DNA of 64,000 nucleotides. Source: Sinobaca qinghaiensis. Its GTDB lineage: Bacteria; Bacillota; Bacilli; Bacillales; Marinococcaceae. This document shows positions 1 through 8,378 of this stretch, one piece after another; position 1 is the first letter of the stretch; every line of letters begins with the position of its first letter. A model generated the notes under the pieces. It did no database searches, had not been told where the DNA came from, and saw only the letters and a list, made by a program, of their open reading frames with translations. Location of the stretch: the NCBI RefSeq assembly GCF_003610495.1, contig NZ_RAPK01000006.1:430839-494838 (forward strand), given 5' to 3'. Made by a program: the position numbers and the translations under genes.

Positions 1-1779
1 ATAATTCCGGAGAGTGCCTTTTAATGCATCGGCGGCAAGGGGGCGTGCGAAATAGTAGCCCTGGTAAATGAGACAGTTAAGCTCTTTGAGCATATGTACC
101 TGCTCGATTGTTTCCACGCCTTCTGCCACCACGTCGAGACCGGTCTGTTCGGCCAGGTAGACGACCGTATGAACGACGTTCAGGGCGGAAGGGCTGACGG
201 CAATATCATCAATAAAGGATTTATCAATCTTCAGCCGGTCAAGCGGCAGGGAATACAGGCGGCTCAGGGAAGAATAGCCGGTGCCGAAGTCATCAAGGGC
301 AATCGTCACGCCAATTTCCTGCAGCTTTTCCAGCACGCCGGTGAGCCGGCTGCTTTCCTGCATGATCGATTCAGTAAGTTCGATTTCCAGGCAGGCTGCA
401 TTCACCTGATAGCGGTGAAGAAGCAATTCCAGACGTTCGGCGAAATCGGGCCGCTCGAGCTGAATGAGCGAGACGTTCACTGCGATCTGCTGCAGCGGCG
501 TGTCGTTTGCCTTCAGCTGATGGAACTCGCGCAGGGCTTCTTCGATTACCCACCAGCCGATTGGTACAATTGTTTCTGTCTCTTCGGCAATCGGTATAAA
601 TTCGAGCGGCGATATCAGTCCAAGTTCCGGGTGGTTCCAGCGCAGAAGTGCTTCCGCACTCACGATGCTGCGATCCGCCAGATTTACCTGCGGCTGATAG
701 TGCAGCTCCAGCTCCTGCTTACTTAAAGCCATTGGCAGGTCGGCTTCGAGTTGAAACATTCGTTCAATCTGGCTCATCATCGATGCATCAAAATAAGATA
801 CCGATGTATCCTTGATTTGCTTGGCCTGCCGCTTGGCAACGTACGCATGCTGCAGAAGCATTTCTGCGTTCTTTCCATCCTGCGGGTAAAAGCAGGTGCC
901 GATGGAAAGTGGGGCAAACAGCTGCAGGCCGTTCACTGAAAAGGGCTGCTTGAGCTTTTGGCGCAGCTGCTCCCAGATGCCGGCAAGCGCCACATCCTCA
1001 TCCGGCAGAATCAGCGCAAAAACGCAGTCGCTCCAGCGGGCAAGAAAAGCACCCTTTGGCAGGACGGTCTGCAGGCGGTCCGTCATATCAAGCAGTAGTC
1101 TCTCCGATGGCTTTCGGCCAAGTGCTTCGGCCAGACGTGGAAAAGAATCAATCGACAGAAACGAAACGGAAAAAGCGAATGTCTTGATCGCTGTCTGCTC
1201 CTCCAGATAGGCAAGAAAGGCCGTACGGTTTGGCAGGCCGGTAAGGACGTCTTTATCACCGTGCCACGTCGTTTCTACGGTAACCGGCTTGAACTCATCG
1301 AACCGAAGCGTCGCCGTATAGAAGTGGTTATGCGGCTGCAGGGTAAGCAGCAGATTAATCGATCGGCCGTCTTTATGCCGGGCTTTCAGCGGCAGAAGCA
1401 TTTCCTGCCTGCAGCGGTCCAGCGCATTCTGAATCAGGCGGCGGTCACCGGGGACTAATCTGGCGGAGGGCTGCTGGAGCATCTCTTCTTTGGAATAGCC
1501 AAGCAGCTCCTCGGAGGCCCGGTTCCATGATAGTATCGTGCCGCGGCCGTCCAGTATAAGTACCGCATCGGTTGTGCGGTCCATCGCCTGTTCGTAGAGG
1601 TCATGCAGGGAAAGCATCCACTTTTTGTGGCGCAGCTGCAGCCACTCCCTGCTGAGAAGCGCGGTTACGCCGGTCAGCAGGGCGGTTAATGCCAGAATAC
1701 ATATGAGAAACAGCCACGGCCGTGCCAATACCTCCTGAAACAGGCCGGTGCCCGTGGAATAAATCAGTTCAACTGTCAT
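1..1779 (-). CDS. Membrane-anchored PAS-GGDEF-EAL c-di-GMP phosphodiesterase (3' end outside window)
   Basis: Reading the reverse strand gives 593 open codons that run off the left edge near the end of the EAL domain. Residues about 21-42 form one hydrophobic helix. A PAS-like domain follows (about 62-175), then a GGDEF-type domain whose signature has decayed to WSDCV in the position of GGDEF. The EAL domain keeps EALLRW, the Asn of AVNVS, ELTES, DDFGTGYSS, LKIDKSF and VAEGVET. The expected activity is therefore hydrolysis of c-di-GMP to pGpG, with the GGDEF half a possible GTP sensor. ATG 1779 is chosen because GGGGCG lies just upstream and because an upstream in-frame ATG (1824) overlaps the -10 box of the likely promoter. 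Domain calls are firm; activity is inferred. Confidence 0.88.
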   Translation of the reverse strand, partial: MTVELIYSTGTGLFQEVLARPWLFLICILALTALLTGVTALLSREWLQLRHKKWMLSLHDLYEQAMDRTTDAVLILDGRGTILSWNRASEELLGYSKEEMLQQPSARLVPGDRRLIQNALDRCRQEMLLPLKARHKDGRSINLLLTLQPHNHFYTATLRFDEFKPVTVETTWHGDKDVLTGLPNRTAFLAYLEEQTAIKTFAFSVSFLSIDSFPRLAEALGRKPSERLLLDMTDRLQTVLPKGAFLARWSDCVFALILPDEDVALAGIWEQLRQKLKQPFSVNGLQLFAPLSIGTCFYPQDGKNAEMLLQHAYVAKRQAKQIKDTSVSYFDASMMSQIERMFQLEADLPMALSKQELELHYQPQVNLADRSIVSAEALLRWNHPELGLISPLEFIPIAEETETIVPIGWWVIEEALREFHQLKANDTPLQQIAVNVSLIQLERPDFAERLELLLHRYQVNAACLEIELTESIMQESSRLTGVLEKLQEIGVTIALDDFGTGYSSLSRLYSLPLDRLKIDKSFIDDIAVSPSALNVVHTVVYLAEQTGLDVVAEGVETIEQVHMLKELNCLIYQGYYFARPLAADALKGTLRNY

Positions 1780-1822
1780 ACGCTTCGCCCCATATTCTAT
1801 GTAGAAAATATAATCTTTTTCC

Positions 1823-1852
1823 ATTATATCGTCAGAAGCGGCAGCGCGTGAA
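1823..1852 (-). promoter_or_regulatory. Sigma-A-like promoter of the EAL gene
   Basis: On the reverse strand TTCACG (1852-1847) is separated by 18 bases from a perfect TATAAT (1828-1823). Transcription would start near 1816 and leave a leader of about 37 bases before ATG 1779. Confidence 0.5.
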
Positions 1853-2041
1853 CTGTTTTTGGAACATTATTCCTTTTATTATAAAAATAGAAGCCGGTCC
1901 CCCATGTTGTACTAGTTTCTTCTATTATATAGTGCTCATAAATAGAAAGCGCTCTCTTGAAAATGAAGACTCAAGGTGGTCTGGTTAATGAATCCTTCTT
2001 TCGGGTACTAGTACAAAAACAGCAAAAGGAGGCATGCGTTT

Positions 2042-3433
2042 ATGCAGACGATGGAAAAAACGGACGTCCAGGCGATTCTTGATGCCCAGCAGGCGTACTT
2101 TTATACAGGGGAAACGAAAAGCACGGATTTTCGACTGCGCCAGCTGAACACTCTCGAACAGGCGATTAAAGCGTATGAAGACCGTATTATCGAAGCAATG
2201 AAAGCCGATCTCGGAAAGCCCGCATTTGAGGCTTATCTCACTGAAATCGGCGTGCTCTTGATGAGCCTGAAAGACATGAAGAAAAAACTCCCGAAATGGG
2301 CAGAACCGAAAAAAGTGAAAGGCACGATCATGCAGACGGGCTCGAAAAGTATGATCTACCCCGAGCCATACGGCACCGTGCTCGTCATCGGTCCGTTCAA
2401 CTATCCATTTCAGCTGTTAATCGAGCCGCTTCTCGGCGTCATGGCATCCGGCAACACCGCCGTACTGAAACCCTCAGAATTCACACCGAACGTCGCCGCC
2501 GTGGTGCGCGACATGATTGCTGAATACTTTGATCCGGCCTATATCACCGTTGTAGAAGGGGAAAAAGAAACCACCTCCGCGCTCATCCATGCGCCGTTTG
2601 ACTATATGTTCTTTACCGGCAGCACCCCGGTCGGCAAAATTGTCATGGAAGCCGCCGCCAAGAACCTCACGCCGGTAACACTGGAGCTCGGCGGCAAAAG
2701 CCCGGCCATCGTGGATGAAGATGCAGACCTGGATAAAGCAGCCGAGAAAATTATCTGGGGCAAGTGCATGAACAACGGGCAGACGTGCATCGCGCCGGAC
2801 TATGTACTCGTCGCCGAAGAAATGCAGACCGCGCTTGTGGCCCGGCTGAAAACGAAGATCCGTGACTTCTACGGAGAAAACCCGCAGGTAAGCCCAGATC
2901 TGGGGCGCGTCGTGAATGACAAACACTGGCAGCGCCTCGAGAAGCTGCTCGACCCGGAAAAGGTCGTCCACGGTGGACGCAGCGATCAAACAGATCTATA
3001 TATTGAGCCGACATTGATGACCGGCGTGACGATGGCAGACGCGGTGATGCAGGAGGAAGTGTTCGGACCGATTCTGCCGATCCTGACTTACCGCAACCTG
3101 CACGACGCGGTAAATATCGTTCGTTCCTTCGACAAGCCGCTCGCGCTGTACCTGTTTACGAACAATCCGACCGTAGAGGAGCACATTCTCAGCACGCTCT
3201 CCTTTGGCGGCGGCAGCGTGAATGATACGATTCTGCATCTCGCCAACCCGAACCTGCCGTTCGGCGGTGTTGGAAACTCAGGTATCGGCGCCTATCACGG
3301 GAAGGCAAGCTTTGATACGTTTACCCACTACAAGAGCATTTTGAAAAACAAAAGCTCGTTTTCTCCATCCGTTATGTATCCGCCGTATAAAGAAAGCCGG
3401 CTGAATGCGGTCCGGAAATGGTTCTCCAAATAA
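2042..3433 (+). CDS. NAD(P)-dependent aldehyde dehydrogenase, class 3 type
   Basis: The 463-residue protein oxidises aldehydes to acids using NAD(P). Length and sequence fit the short class-3 ALDHs, including Bacillus YwdH. Visible motifs are GPFNYPFQ with the oxyanion-hole Asn (N120), FTGST (about 191-195), LELGGKSP with general base Glu215, NNGQTC with nucleophile Cys249, and VFGPILPI. The start follows AAAGGAGG with ordinary spacing. It is monocistronic: an intrinsic terminator follows the stop at once. The physiological aldehyde cannot be told from the context. Class-3 members often act on medium- or long-chain or aromatic aldehydes. Palindromes of the form GTACTAGTAC flank the gene and may be regulator sites. 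Confidence 0.93.
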   Translation: MQTMEKTDVQAILDAQQAYFYTGETKSTDFRLRQLNTLEQAIKAYEDRIIEAMKADLGKPAFEAYLTEIGVLLMSLKDMKKKLPKWAEPKKVKGTIMQTGSKSMIYPEPYGTVLVIGPFNYPFQLLIEPLLGVMASGNTAVLKPSEFTPNVAAVVRDMIAEYFDPAYITVVEGEKETTSALIHAPFDYMFFTGSTPVGKIVMEAAAKNLTPVTLELGGKSPAIVDEDADLDKAAEKIIWGKCMNNGQTCIAPDYVLVAEEMQTALVARLKTKIRDFYGENPQVSPDLGRVVNDKHWQRLEKLLDPEKVVHGGRSDQTDLYIEPTLMTGVTMADAVMQEEVFGPILPILTYRNLHDAVNIVRSFDKPLALYLFTNNPTVEEHILSTLSFGGGSVNDTILHLANPNLPFGGVGNSGIGAYHGKASFDTFTHYKSILKNKSSFSPSVMYPPYKESRLNAVRKWFSK

Positions 3434-3436
3434 ACA

Positions 3437-3470
3437 GAAAAGCTGCCTTTACATAAGGCAGCTTTTTTCT
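3437..3470 (+). terminator. Intrinsic terminator after the aldehyde dehydrogenase
   Basis: AAGCTGCCTT pairs with AAGGCAGCTT across a very short loop and is followed by a T run. It begins a few bases after the stop at 3433. Confidence 0.9.
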
Positions 3471-3738
3471 GTAAAATCCCATGCCTGCAGGGTATTTGGG
3501 ATGGATTATCTGAATGTTTCGTTAGATTTGTGAAAAAATAGAAGGTATTAAGTAGCTGGTAATAGTGAAAAAAATGCAGTTACTAGTACAAGTGGCACTT
3601 TAAACTGGGTAAAAAGTAGACTATAGTGAATATCAAGCATTTTTGATGCACATTCAAATTCATCTAAACCAAAAACAATAACGGATACTATCATTATGAC
3701 ACAGCACATCTCTACCATATTTAGAGGGGGTCATACGC
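3471..3738 (+). other. Leader region of the exopolysaccharide locus
   Basis: There is no credible ORF. The stretch is AT-rich and carries ACTAGTACAA at 3582-3591, similar to sites before the aldehyde dehydrogenase. A weak sigma-A candidate is TTTAAA-17-TATAGT near 3600-3628. The sequence ends in an AGAGGGGGT ribosome binding site. The EPS operon promoter should lie here, but I cannot assign it with confidence. Confidence 0.4.
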
Positions 3739-4512
3739 ATGATTGATATTCATACGCACGTACTGGCCGGACTCGACAACGGGCCGGAAACAATAGAACA
3801 GAGCATCGCGCTCGTTCAGCAGGCAGAAGCGTCAGGCATTCGTACGATCATAGCGACACCTCATCACAATGACGGAACCAGCTATCATACCGGTGCTGCC
3901 GTGCAGCAGCAGGTGAAGGAGCTGAACCGTCGCCTGAAGCAGGAGAACATTCAGGTGGACGTGAAAGCCGGACATGAAATCCGTTTAAACGGAGATACAA
4001 TGGCCGAATTGACGGAACACCATGCTATTCCTTTATGCGATAGCCGCTATGTGCTTTTGGAATTTCCGGAGCATAGCGTACCGCTTCTCAGCAAAAATGT
4101 TCTGTATGACCTGCAGGTGAAAGGCTACCGGCCGATTATTGCCAATCCGGAAAAGGTAATGGAGTTCATCAGTGATCCAGACCAGCTGTACACGCTCGCC
4201 ACTAACGGCGCGTTAATGCAGCTGAACGCAGGCGCTGTGATCGGAACGCACGGCAGAGACCTGCAGCAGTTCTGCTTTTCTCTATTGGAAGCTGACCTGG
4301 CTCATTTTATCGCAACAAGCGCAAGCGATGTGAAAAGCAACCCTTTTATTCTCAAAGAAGCCTATGAACTGATTGAAGAAGAATTCGGCCGCAGCGCCGT
4401 GGACACCTTTAAAACAAATGCCCTCGCCGTGATCGAAAACGAAACGGTGCTGGTCGATAAGCCCGAACATATCAACCGGAAGAAGCGCAGAAGACGCTTT
4501 GGTTTGATATAA
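3739..4512 (+). CDS. YwqE/CpsB-type PHP tyrosine-phosphatase homologue with altered metal site
   Basis: This 257-residue protein matches the manganese-dependent PHP tyrosine phosphatases (B. subtilis YwqE/PtpZ, pneumococcal CpsB). Those enzymes dephosphorylate BY-kinases and UDP-glucose dehydrogenase in capsule loci. H5 and H7 (DIHTH), ATPHH (H42) and GHEIR (E80) are kept. However, the AHPER motif reads ANPEK (N136), and the SDAHN motif aligns with TSASD, so its Asp and second His become S194 and S196. Three expected metal ligands are thus missing, and the protein may be weakly active or a regulatory pseudophosphatase. It is the first gene of the EPS locus. Its C-terminal half is the parent of four short paralogues near 27-31 kb. 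No partner BY-kinase is encoded in the window. Confidence 0.88.
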   Translation: MIDIHTHVLAGLDNGPETIEQSIALVQQAEASGIRTIIATPHHNDGTSYHTGAAVQQQVKELNRRLKQENIQVDVKAGHEIRLNGDTMAELTEHHAIPLCDSRYVLLEFPEHSVPLLSKNVLYDLQVKGYRPIIANPEKVMEFISDPDQLYTLATNGALMQLNAGAVIGTHGRDLQQFCFSLLEADLAHFIATSASDVKSNPFILKEAYELIEEEFGRSAVDTFKTNALAVIENETVLVDKPEHINRKKRRRRFGLI

Positions 4513-4519
4513 TCCCCCA

Positions 4520-4567
4520 GACAGCCTGGACAGGAGAACATACCGTTCTGCCCCTGTCCGGGTTGTC
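4520..4567 (+). other. Strong stem-loop between the phosphatase homologue and the sugar transferase
   Basis: GACAGCCTGGACAGG (4520-4534) pairs with CCTGTCCGGGTTGTC (4553-4567), 13 of 15 positions. An inner stem AGAAC/GTTCT closes a five-base loop. No T run follows, so this is not a classical terminator. It could be an RNA-stability, processing or antitermination element in the operon leader. Confidence 0.6.
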
Positions 4568-4711
4568 CGTGCGTGAAAAAAGAACGGCCTATTTCCATAT
4601 ACATCTTGAATAAAGAACAAGAAAATGGGACAATAGCTTGGTGTTTGGATGCAAGAAAAGGAAAATAATTGAAGAATTATACATAAATTCACCAAGGAGT
4701 GGGAGAACCTG

Positions 4712-5347
4712 ATGTACGTTAAAATCAAAAGGCTGATTGATGTAAGCCTCTCTTTCTGTGCACTGGCCGTACTATGGCCGTATATACTACTGCTTGCCGT
4801 CATGATCAAAAAAGATTCCAAAGGACCTGTCTTCTTTAAACAAAAGCGGGTCGGTCTCCACAAAGAGCATTTCTACATATTGAAATTCAGAACGATGCGT
4901 TCAGATACCCCTAAAGACATGCCAACCCATATGCTCCAGGATCCGGAAGCGTTTATTACGAAGAGCGGAAAGTTCCTTCGCAGAACCAGTCTGGACGAAC
5001 TCCCACAGATTATTAACATACTAAAAGGCGACATGAGCATCATCGGTCCAAGGCCTGCGCTCTGGAATCAGTATGACCTGATTGAAGAACGTGATAAATA
5101 TGGCGCAAATGACGTGCCGCCGGGGTTGACCGGCTGGGCGCAGATTAACGGCCGTGATGAGCTGCCGATTGACATTAAAGCCGGCCTCGACGGCGAATAC
5201 GTAAAGAGAATGGGACTATTAATGGATATTCGCTGTTTTCTTGGCACTATTAACAGCGTATTAAAAAGTGACGGTGTTGTCGAAGGCAAAACGAAAGATT
5301 TAGAAATTGAGGAAGAAATTACTAGTAATAGTGAAGAAACACGATAG
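4712..5347 (+). CDS. Polyprenyl-phosphate sugar-1-phosphate transferase (initiating transferase)
   Basis: The 211-residue protein is a small monotopic phosphoglycosyl transferase of the bacterial sugar transferase family (EpsL/PglC/WcaJ catalytic core). It moves a sugar-1-phosphate from a UDP-sugar to undecaprenyl phosphate and so starts repeat-unit synthesis on the inner leaflet. An N-terminal hydrophobic helix (about 10-30) precedes the core. Visible family motifs are KQKRVG, FRTMRSD, RRTSLDELPQ (catalytic DE dyad) and IGPRP, then PGLTGWAQINGR. The start follows AAGGAGTGGG. The 3' end lies at the border where base composition falls into the AT-rich cassette. The sugar specificity is unknown; GlcNAc, QuiNAc or Gal derivatives are possible. 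Confidence 0.93.
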   Translation: MYVKIKRLIDVSLSFCALAVLWPYILLLAVMIKKDSKGPVFFKQKRVGLHKEHFYILKFRTMRSDTPKDMPTHMLQDPEAFITKSGKFLRRTSLDELPQIINILKGDMSIIGPRPALWNQYDLIEERDKYGANDVPPGLTGWAQINGRDELPIDIKAGLDGEYVKRMGLLMDIRCFLGTINSVLKSDGVVEGKTKDLEIEEEITSNSEETR

Positions 5348-5368
5348 AAGATGAAGAGGTGCTTTCAA

Positions 5369-7153
5369 ATGGATAATAAAATAACACTATATATAAACAC
5401 TATAAAGCATCTCAAATCTTCACAGATTTATTACAGATTATCTAATAGATTGAAGCGAGAGATGTATAAGAAAAACCTATTGGCGGTGAAGGTACCTAAA
5501 GAATTGAAAACCCAAGATTCCTATGATTATCTTCTTCCTGAATTAGACTTTAGCAAAGAGTATTTAGAAAGATTTGATGCTGAAGATATCTTGAACAATC
5601 GATTTACATTTATAAACATTACGAATGAAGTTGAACTCTCAAGAGTCTGGAATAATCAAGAATTACAGCACTTATGGAGATATAATTTACATTATTTCGA
5701 GTACTTGTACAAACTTGCTAATGAATACTCGAAAGAAGATAATTTAAACCAATATTACAAAAAATATAAGACGTTGATTGATAGTTGGATAAAAAATAAT
5801 CAATTTGCCTATGGTGATGGATGGCATCCTTATACAATTTCATTAAGAATCACTAATTGGATTTCAACGTATCAAATATTCAAAGAGAGAGTCCTGAATG
5901 ATAAGGATTTCGATAAAAGGCTTAAGGACTCATTATATTTACAGTATAAATATTTGGAAAACAATTTGGAAAAAGATGTTTTGGGGAATCATTACTTTGA
6001 GAATATAAAAGCTCTTATAATCGGAAGTATCTTCTTTGAAGATAAAAGGGTAAAAGAAAAGTTCAAAAAAGAATTATTAGAACAACTAGATGAACAAATT
6101 TTGGAAGATGGAATGCACTTTGAGTTAAGTCCCATGTATCACAAAATAATTTTAGAAGATTTGATTAAAATAACCTTTTGGTTAAAAGGTGAGCCTATAT
6201 ACAATAAACTGATTCATGTAATTCAAAAGATGGTAGATGCAACATTTAGTATTGAAGAAGGCGTTGGCAAAACCCCGGCGTTTAATGATAGTACTGATGG
6301 AATCAGTAAGAATTACATAAGTCTTTTTGAAGCATGCAAAATTCATTTTGATATAATTCCCCAAAAAAAATTCACTTTTGAGAAAAGTGGTTTTTATATC
6401 ATTGAAGATAACAATAAAAAGTTGGTATTTAACACGAGTGATGTTTGTCCTACTTATTTACCTGCTCATGCTCACTGCGATGCTTTGAGTTTCGAACTTT
6501 CAATTGATGGCTTACCATTGATTGTTAATGCCGGTACATATAGGTATGAAAATGGTGAATGGAGAGATTATTTTAGAAGTACAAAAGCTCATAATACAGT
6601 TTTTATATCAGATCAAGAGCAATCTCAATTTTGGGGAAGTTTTAGAGTTGCTAAGCGAATTAAAAAGGTAAGAAGAAAACAATTTGTTTATAAAGGTATT
6701 CATTTTTATATAGGTGAATATGTTGCTTATCAAGGAGCAAAACACAAAAGGTATATCGGGCACTTGGATGAAAATACAATTATTGTTTTAGATTATGTAA
6801 AAGCAGAATCTATAAGCAAAATTAATAGCTTGTTGCATTTTATTCCTAACACTAAACTAAATATTGATAATAAAACTGTTCATGTTGTAAATGATGAAAA
6901 GTCTATTGATATAACTGCAATAGGAACGAGTGGAATTGAAATTGAGAAAGGCTGGTATTCTAAGCAATTTAATCTCAAAGAGGAAAATGAACATTTAGTT
7001 CTTCGGAAAAATGAGGACTCAAAATTTTATGGTTATCTAATAGGAATAAGTTCTGACAAAAAAGAAGTAATTCAATTAAAAGATGACCTTAAGATCATCA
7101 TTAATGGTAAAGAGAAAATCATCAACTTTGATGAGTTGGGAGAATTATTATGA
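5369..7153 (+). CDS. Heparinase II/III family protein of the EPS cluster
   Basis: The 594-residue protein has the two-part build of heparinase II/III-like proteins. A helical toroid contains GDGWHPYTISLRITNW (about 145-165) and is followed by a C-terminal beta-sheet domain with PAHAHCDALSFEL and FRSTKAHNTV, which carry the His and Tyr/Arg residues typical of the family. Family members cleave uronic-acid glycosidic bonds by beta-elimination. No signal peptide is apparent, so the site of action is unclear. Such genes recur in capsule clusters that also make uronic acids, as here. ATG 5369 is preferred to ATG 5351 because GAGGTG lies seven bases upstream of it. The gene is strongly AT-rich and overlaps the next gene by ATGA. 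Confidence 0.85.
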   Translation: MDNKITLYINTIKHLKSSQIYYRLSNRLKREMYKKNLLAVKVPKELKTQDSYDYLLPELDFSKEYLERFDAEDILNNRFTFINITNEVELSRVWNNQELQHLWRYNLHYFEYLYKLANEYSKEDNLNQYYKKYKTLIDSWIKNNQFAYGDGWHPYTISLRITNWISTYQIFKERVLNDKDFDKRLKDSLYLQYKYLENNLEKDVLGNHYFENIKALIIGSIFFEDKRVKEKFKKELLEQLDEQILEDGMHFELSPMYHKIILEDLIKITFWLKGEPIYNKLIHVIQKMVDATFSIEEGVGKTPAFNDSTDGISKNYISLFEACKIHFDIIPQKKFTFEKSGFYIIEDNNKKLVFNTSDVCPTYLPAHAHCDALSFELSIDGLPLIVNAGTYRYENGEWRDYFRSTKAHNTVFISDQEQSQFWGSFRVAKRIKKVRRKQFVYKGIHFYIGEYVAYQGAKHKRYIGHLDENTIIVLDYVKAESISKINSLLHFIPNTKLNIDNKTVHVVNDEKSIDITAIGTSGIEIEKGWYSKQFNLKEENEHLVLRKNEDSKFYGYLIGISSDKKEVIQLKDDLKIIINGKEKIINFDELGELL

Positions 7154-8367
7154 GGATAGTTGTTATATGTCATTATTTCCCTCCTGAAATAGGAGCACCG
7201 CCAGCAAGAATATATGAAATGGCCAAACATTGGGTTGAACTGGGGAATGAAGTGCATGTTGTAACTTGTTTTCCTAATCATCCAACAGGAATTATTCCTA
7301 AAGAATATAGGGGCAAGAAATACAGTCATGAAGAAATGAACGGGATCCATGTCCATAGGAATTATGTATATGCAACTCCTAATAGAGGATTTATAAAAAA
7401 AACGTTAGGACATATTTCTTTTATGTTCTCATCAGTTTTGTTTTCTATGAAGAAAATTAAAAAACCTGATGTGATTATTACGAGTTCACCTACCTTTTTC
7501 TCAATTATATCAGGCTATTGGTATAGTATAAGAAAAAAGGTACCTTTTGTTCTTGAGATTAGAGATTTGTGGCCAGCTGCAATGATTGAATTAGGAGTTA
7601 TGAAAAAAGGTGTAATAACTAACATATTGGAAAAAATGGAACTGTTTTTTTATCACAAAAGCAAGAAGTTAATAATGGTAACGAAAGCTTTCAAAGAAAA
7701 TGTTGTGAATAGAGGAGTTGATGGTGATAAAGTTCATGTTATTACAAATGGAGTGAATCAAGAATTGTTTTATCCAAAGAAAAAAGACGACACACTTATT
7801 CAAGAACATGAGCTGAAAGATAAGTTTATTATTTCTTATGCAGGAGCTCATGGGATTTCACAGAATTTAAGTGTCATTCTAGATGTTGCTAAAGAATTAA
7901 AAGATCAAAAAGATATTCAGTTTTTATTCATCGGAGAAGGTGCAGAGAAAGAAAAATTAGAAGAAATGGTTATTGAACAAAATATTAGCAACGTTAAATT
8001 TATTGGTTCACAGCCAAAAGAGTCAATGTCTTCTTTTTATAGTAGCTCTGATCTATGTTTAATTCCATTGAGAAATATAGAGCTATTCAAGGCATTTATT
8101 CCATCTAAAATGTTCGAGATCATGGCATGTGGTGTTCCTATTGTTGCTAGTTTAGAAGGAGAAGCCGCAGACATATTGAATGAATCAAAGGCTGCTATAG
8201 TTGTCCAGCCAGATAATGCCGAAGAAATTAAGCATGCAATCTTAAAACTTAAAAATGATAAATACTTATATAAAAGTATGGAAGAAAACGGACCAAATTT
8301 TGTGGAACAGAATTACACTAGAAAGAAGTTGGCAGAAAAATATTTAGAAATAATACGTAATACATAG
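7150..8367 (+). CDS. Family 4 glycosyltransferase, WbuB-like
   Basis: The 405-residue GT-B glycosyltransferase has an N-terminal acceptor domain starting with ICHYFPPEIGAPPAR, the WbuB-type signature. The C-terminal nucleotide-sugar domain contains FIGEGAEKEKL, the EX7E-type region FIPSKMFEIMACGVPIVAS, and ends near 405. WbuB relatives transfer N-acetyl-L-fucosamine or other 6-deoxy-HexNAc residues to lipid-linked oligosaccharides on the cytoplasmic face. The start overlaps the stop of the heparinase-like gene by four bases, so translation is coupled. Together with the SDR gene and the 4,6-dehydratase at 20294 this suggests a deoxyamino sugar in the repeat unit. The exact donor is inferred only from family resemblance. 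Confidence 0.88.
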   Translation: MRIVVICHYFPPEIGAPPARIYEMAKHWVELGNEVHVVTCFPNHPTGIIPKEYRGKKYSHEEMNGIHVHRNYVYATPNRGFIKKTLGHISFMFSSVLFSMKKIKKPDVIITSSPTFFSIISGYWYSIRKKVPFVLEIRDLWPAAMIELGVMKKGVITNILEKMELFFYHKSKKLIMVTKAFKENVVNRGVDGDKVHVITNGVNQELFYPKKKDDTLIQEHELKDKFIISYAGAHGISQNLSVILDVAKELKDQKDIQFLFIGEGAEKEKLEEMVIEQNISNVKFIGSQPKESMSSFYSSSDLCLIPLRNIELFKAFIPSKMFEIMACGVPIVASLEGEAADILNESKAAIVVQPDNAEEIKHAILKLKNDKYLYKSMEENGPNFVEQNYTRKKLAEKYLEIIRNT

Positions 8368-8378
8368 GGGAGGTTTGT

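Noticed and set aside
94-1458. Several forward-strand ORFs over the first 1.5 kb
   Set aside because: They are shadows of the reverse-strand PAS-GGDEF-EAL gene, which reads with clear domain motifs through the whole region.
1944-1957. cre-like AGAAAGCGCTCTCT before the aldehyde dehydrogenase
   Set aside because: Both outer bases of the consensus are wrong and no clear promoter lies close by, so I did not list it as a site.
5351-5368. ATG 5351 as start of the heparinase-like gene
   Set aside because: The GAGGTG ribosome binding site lies downstream of it and fits ATG 5369.
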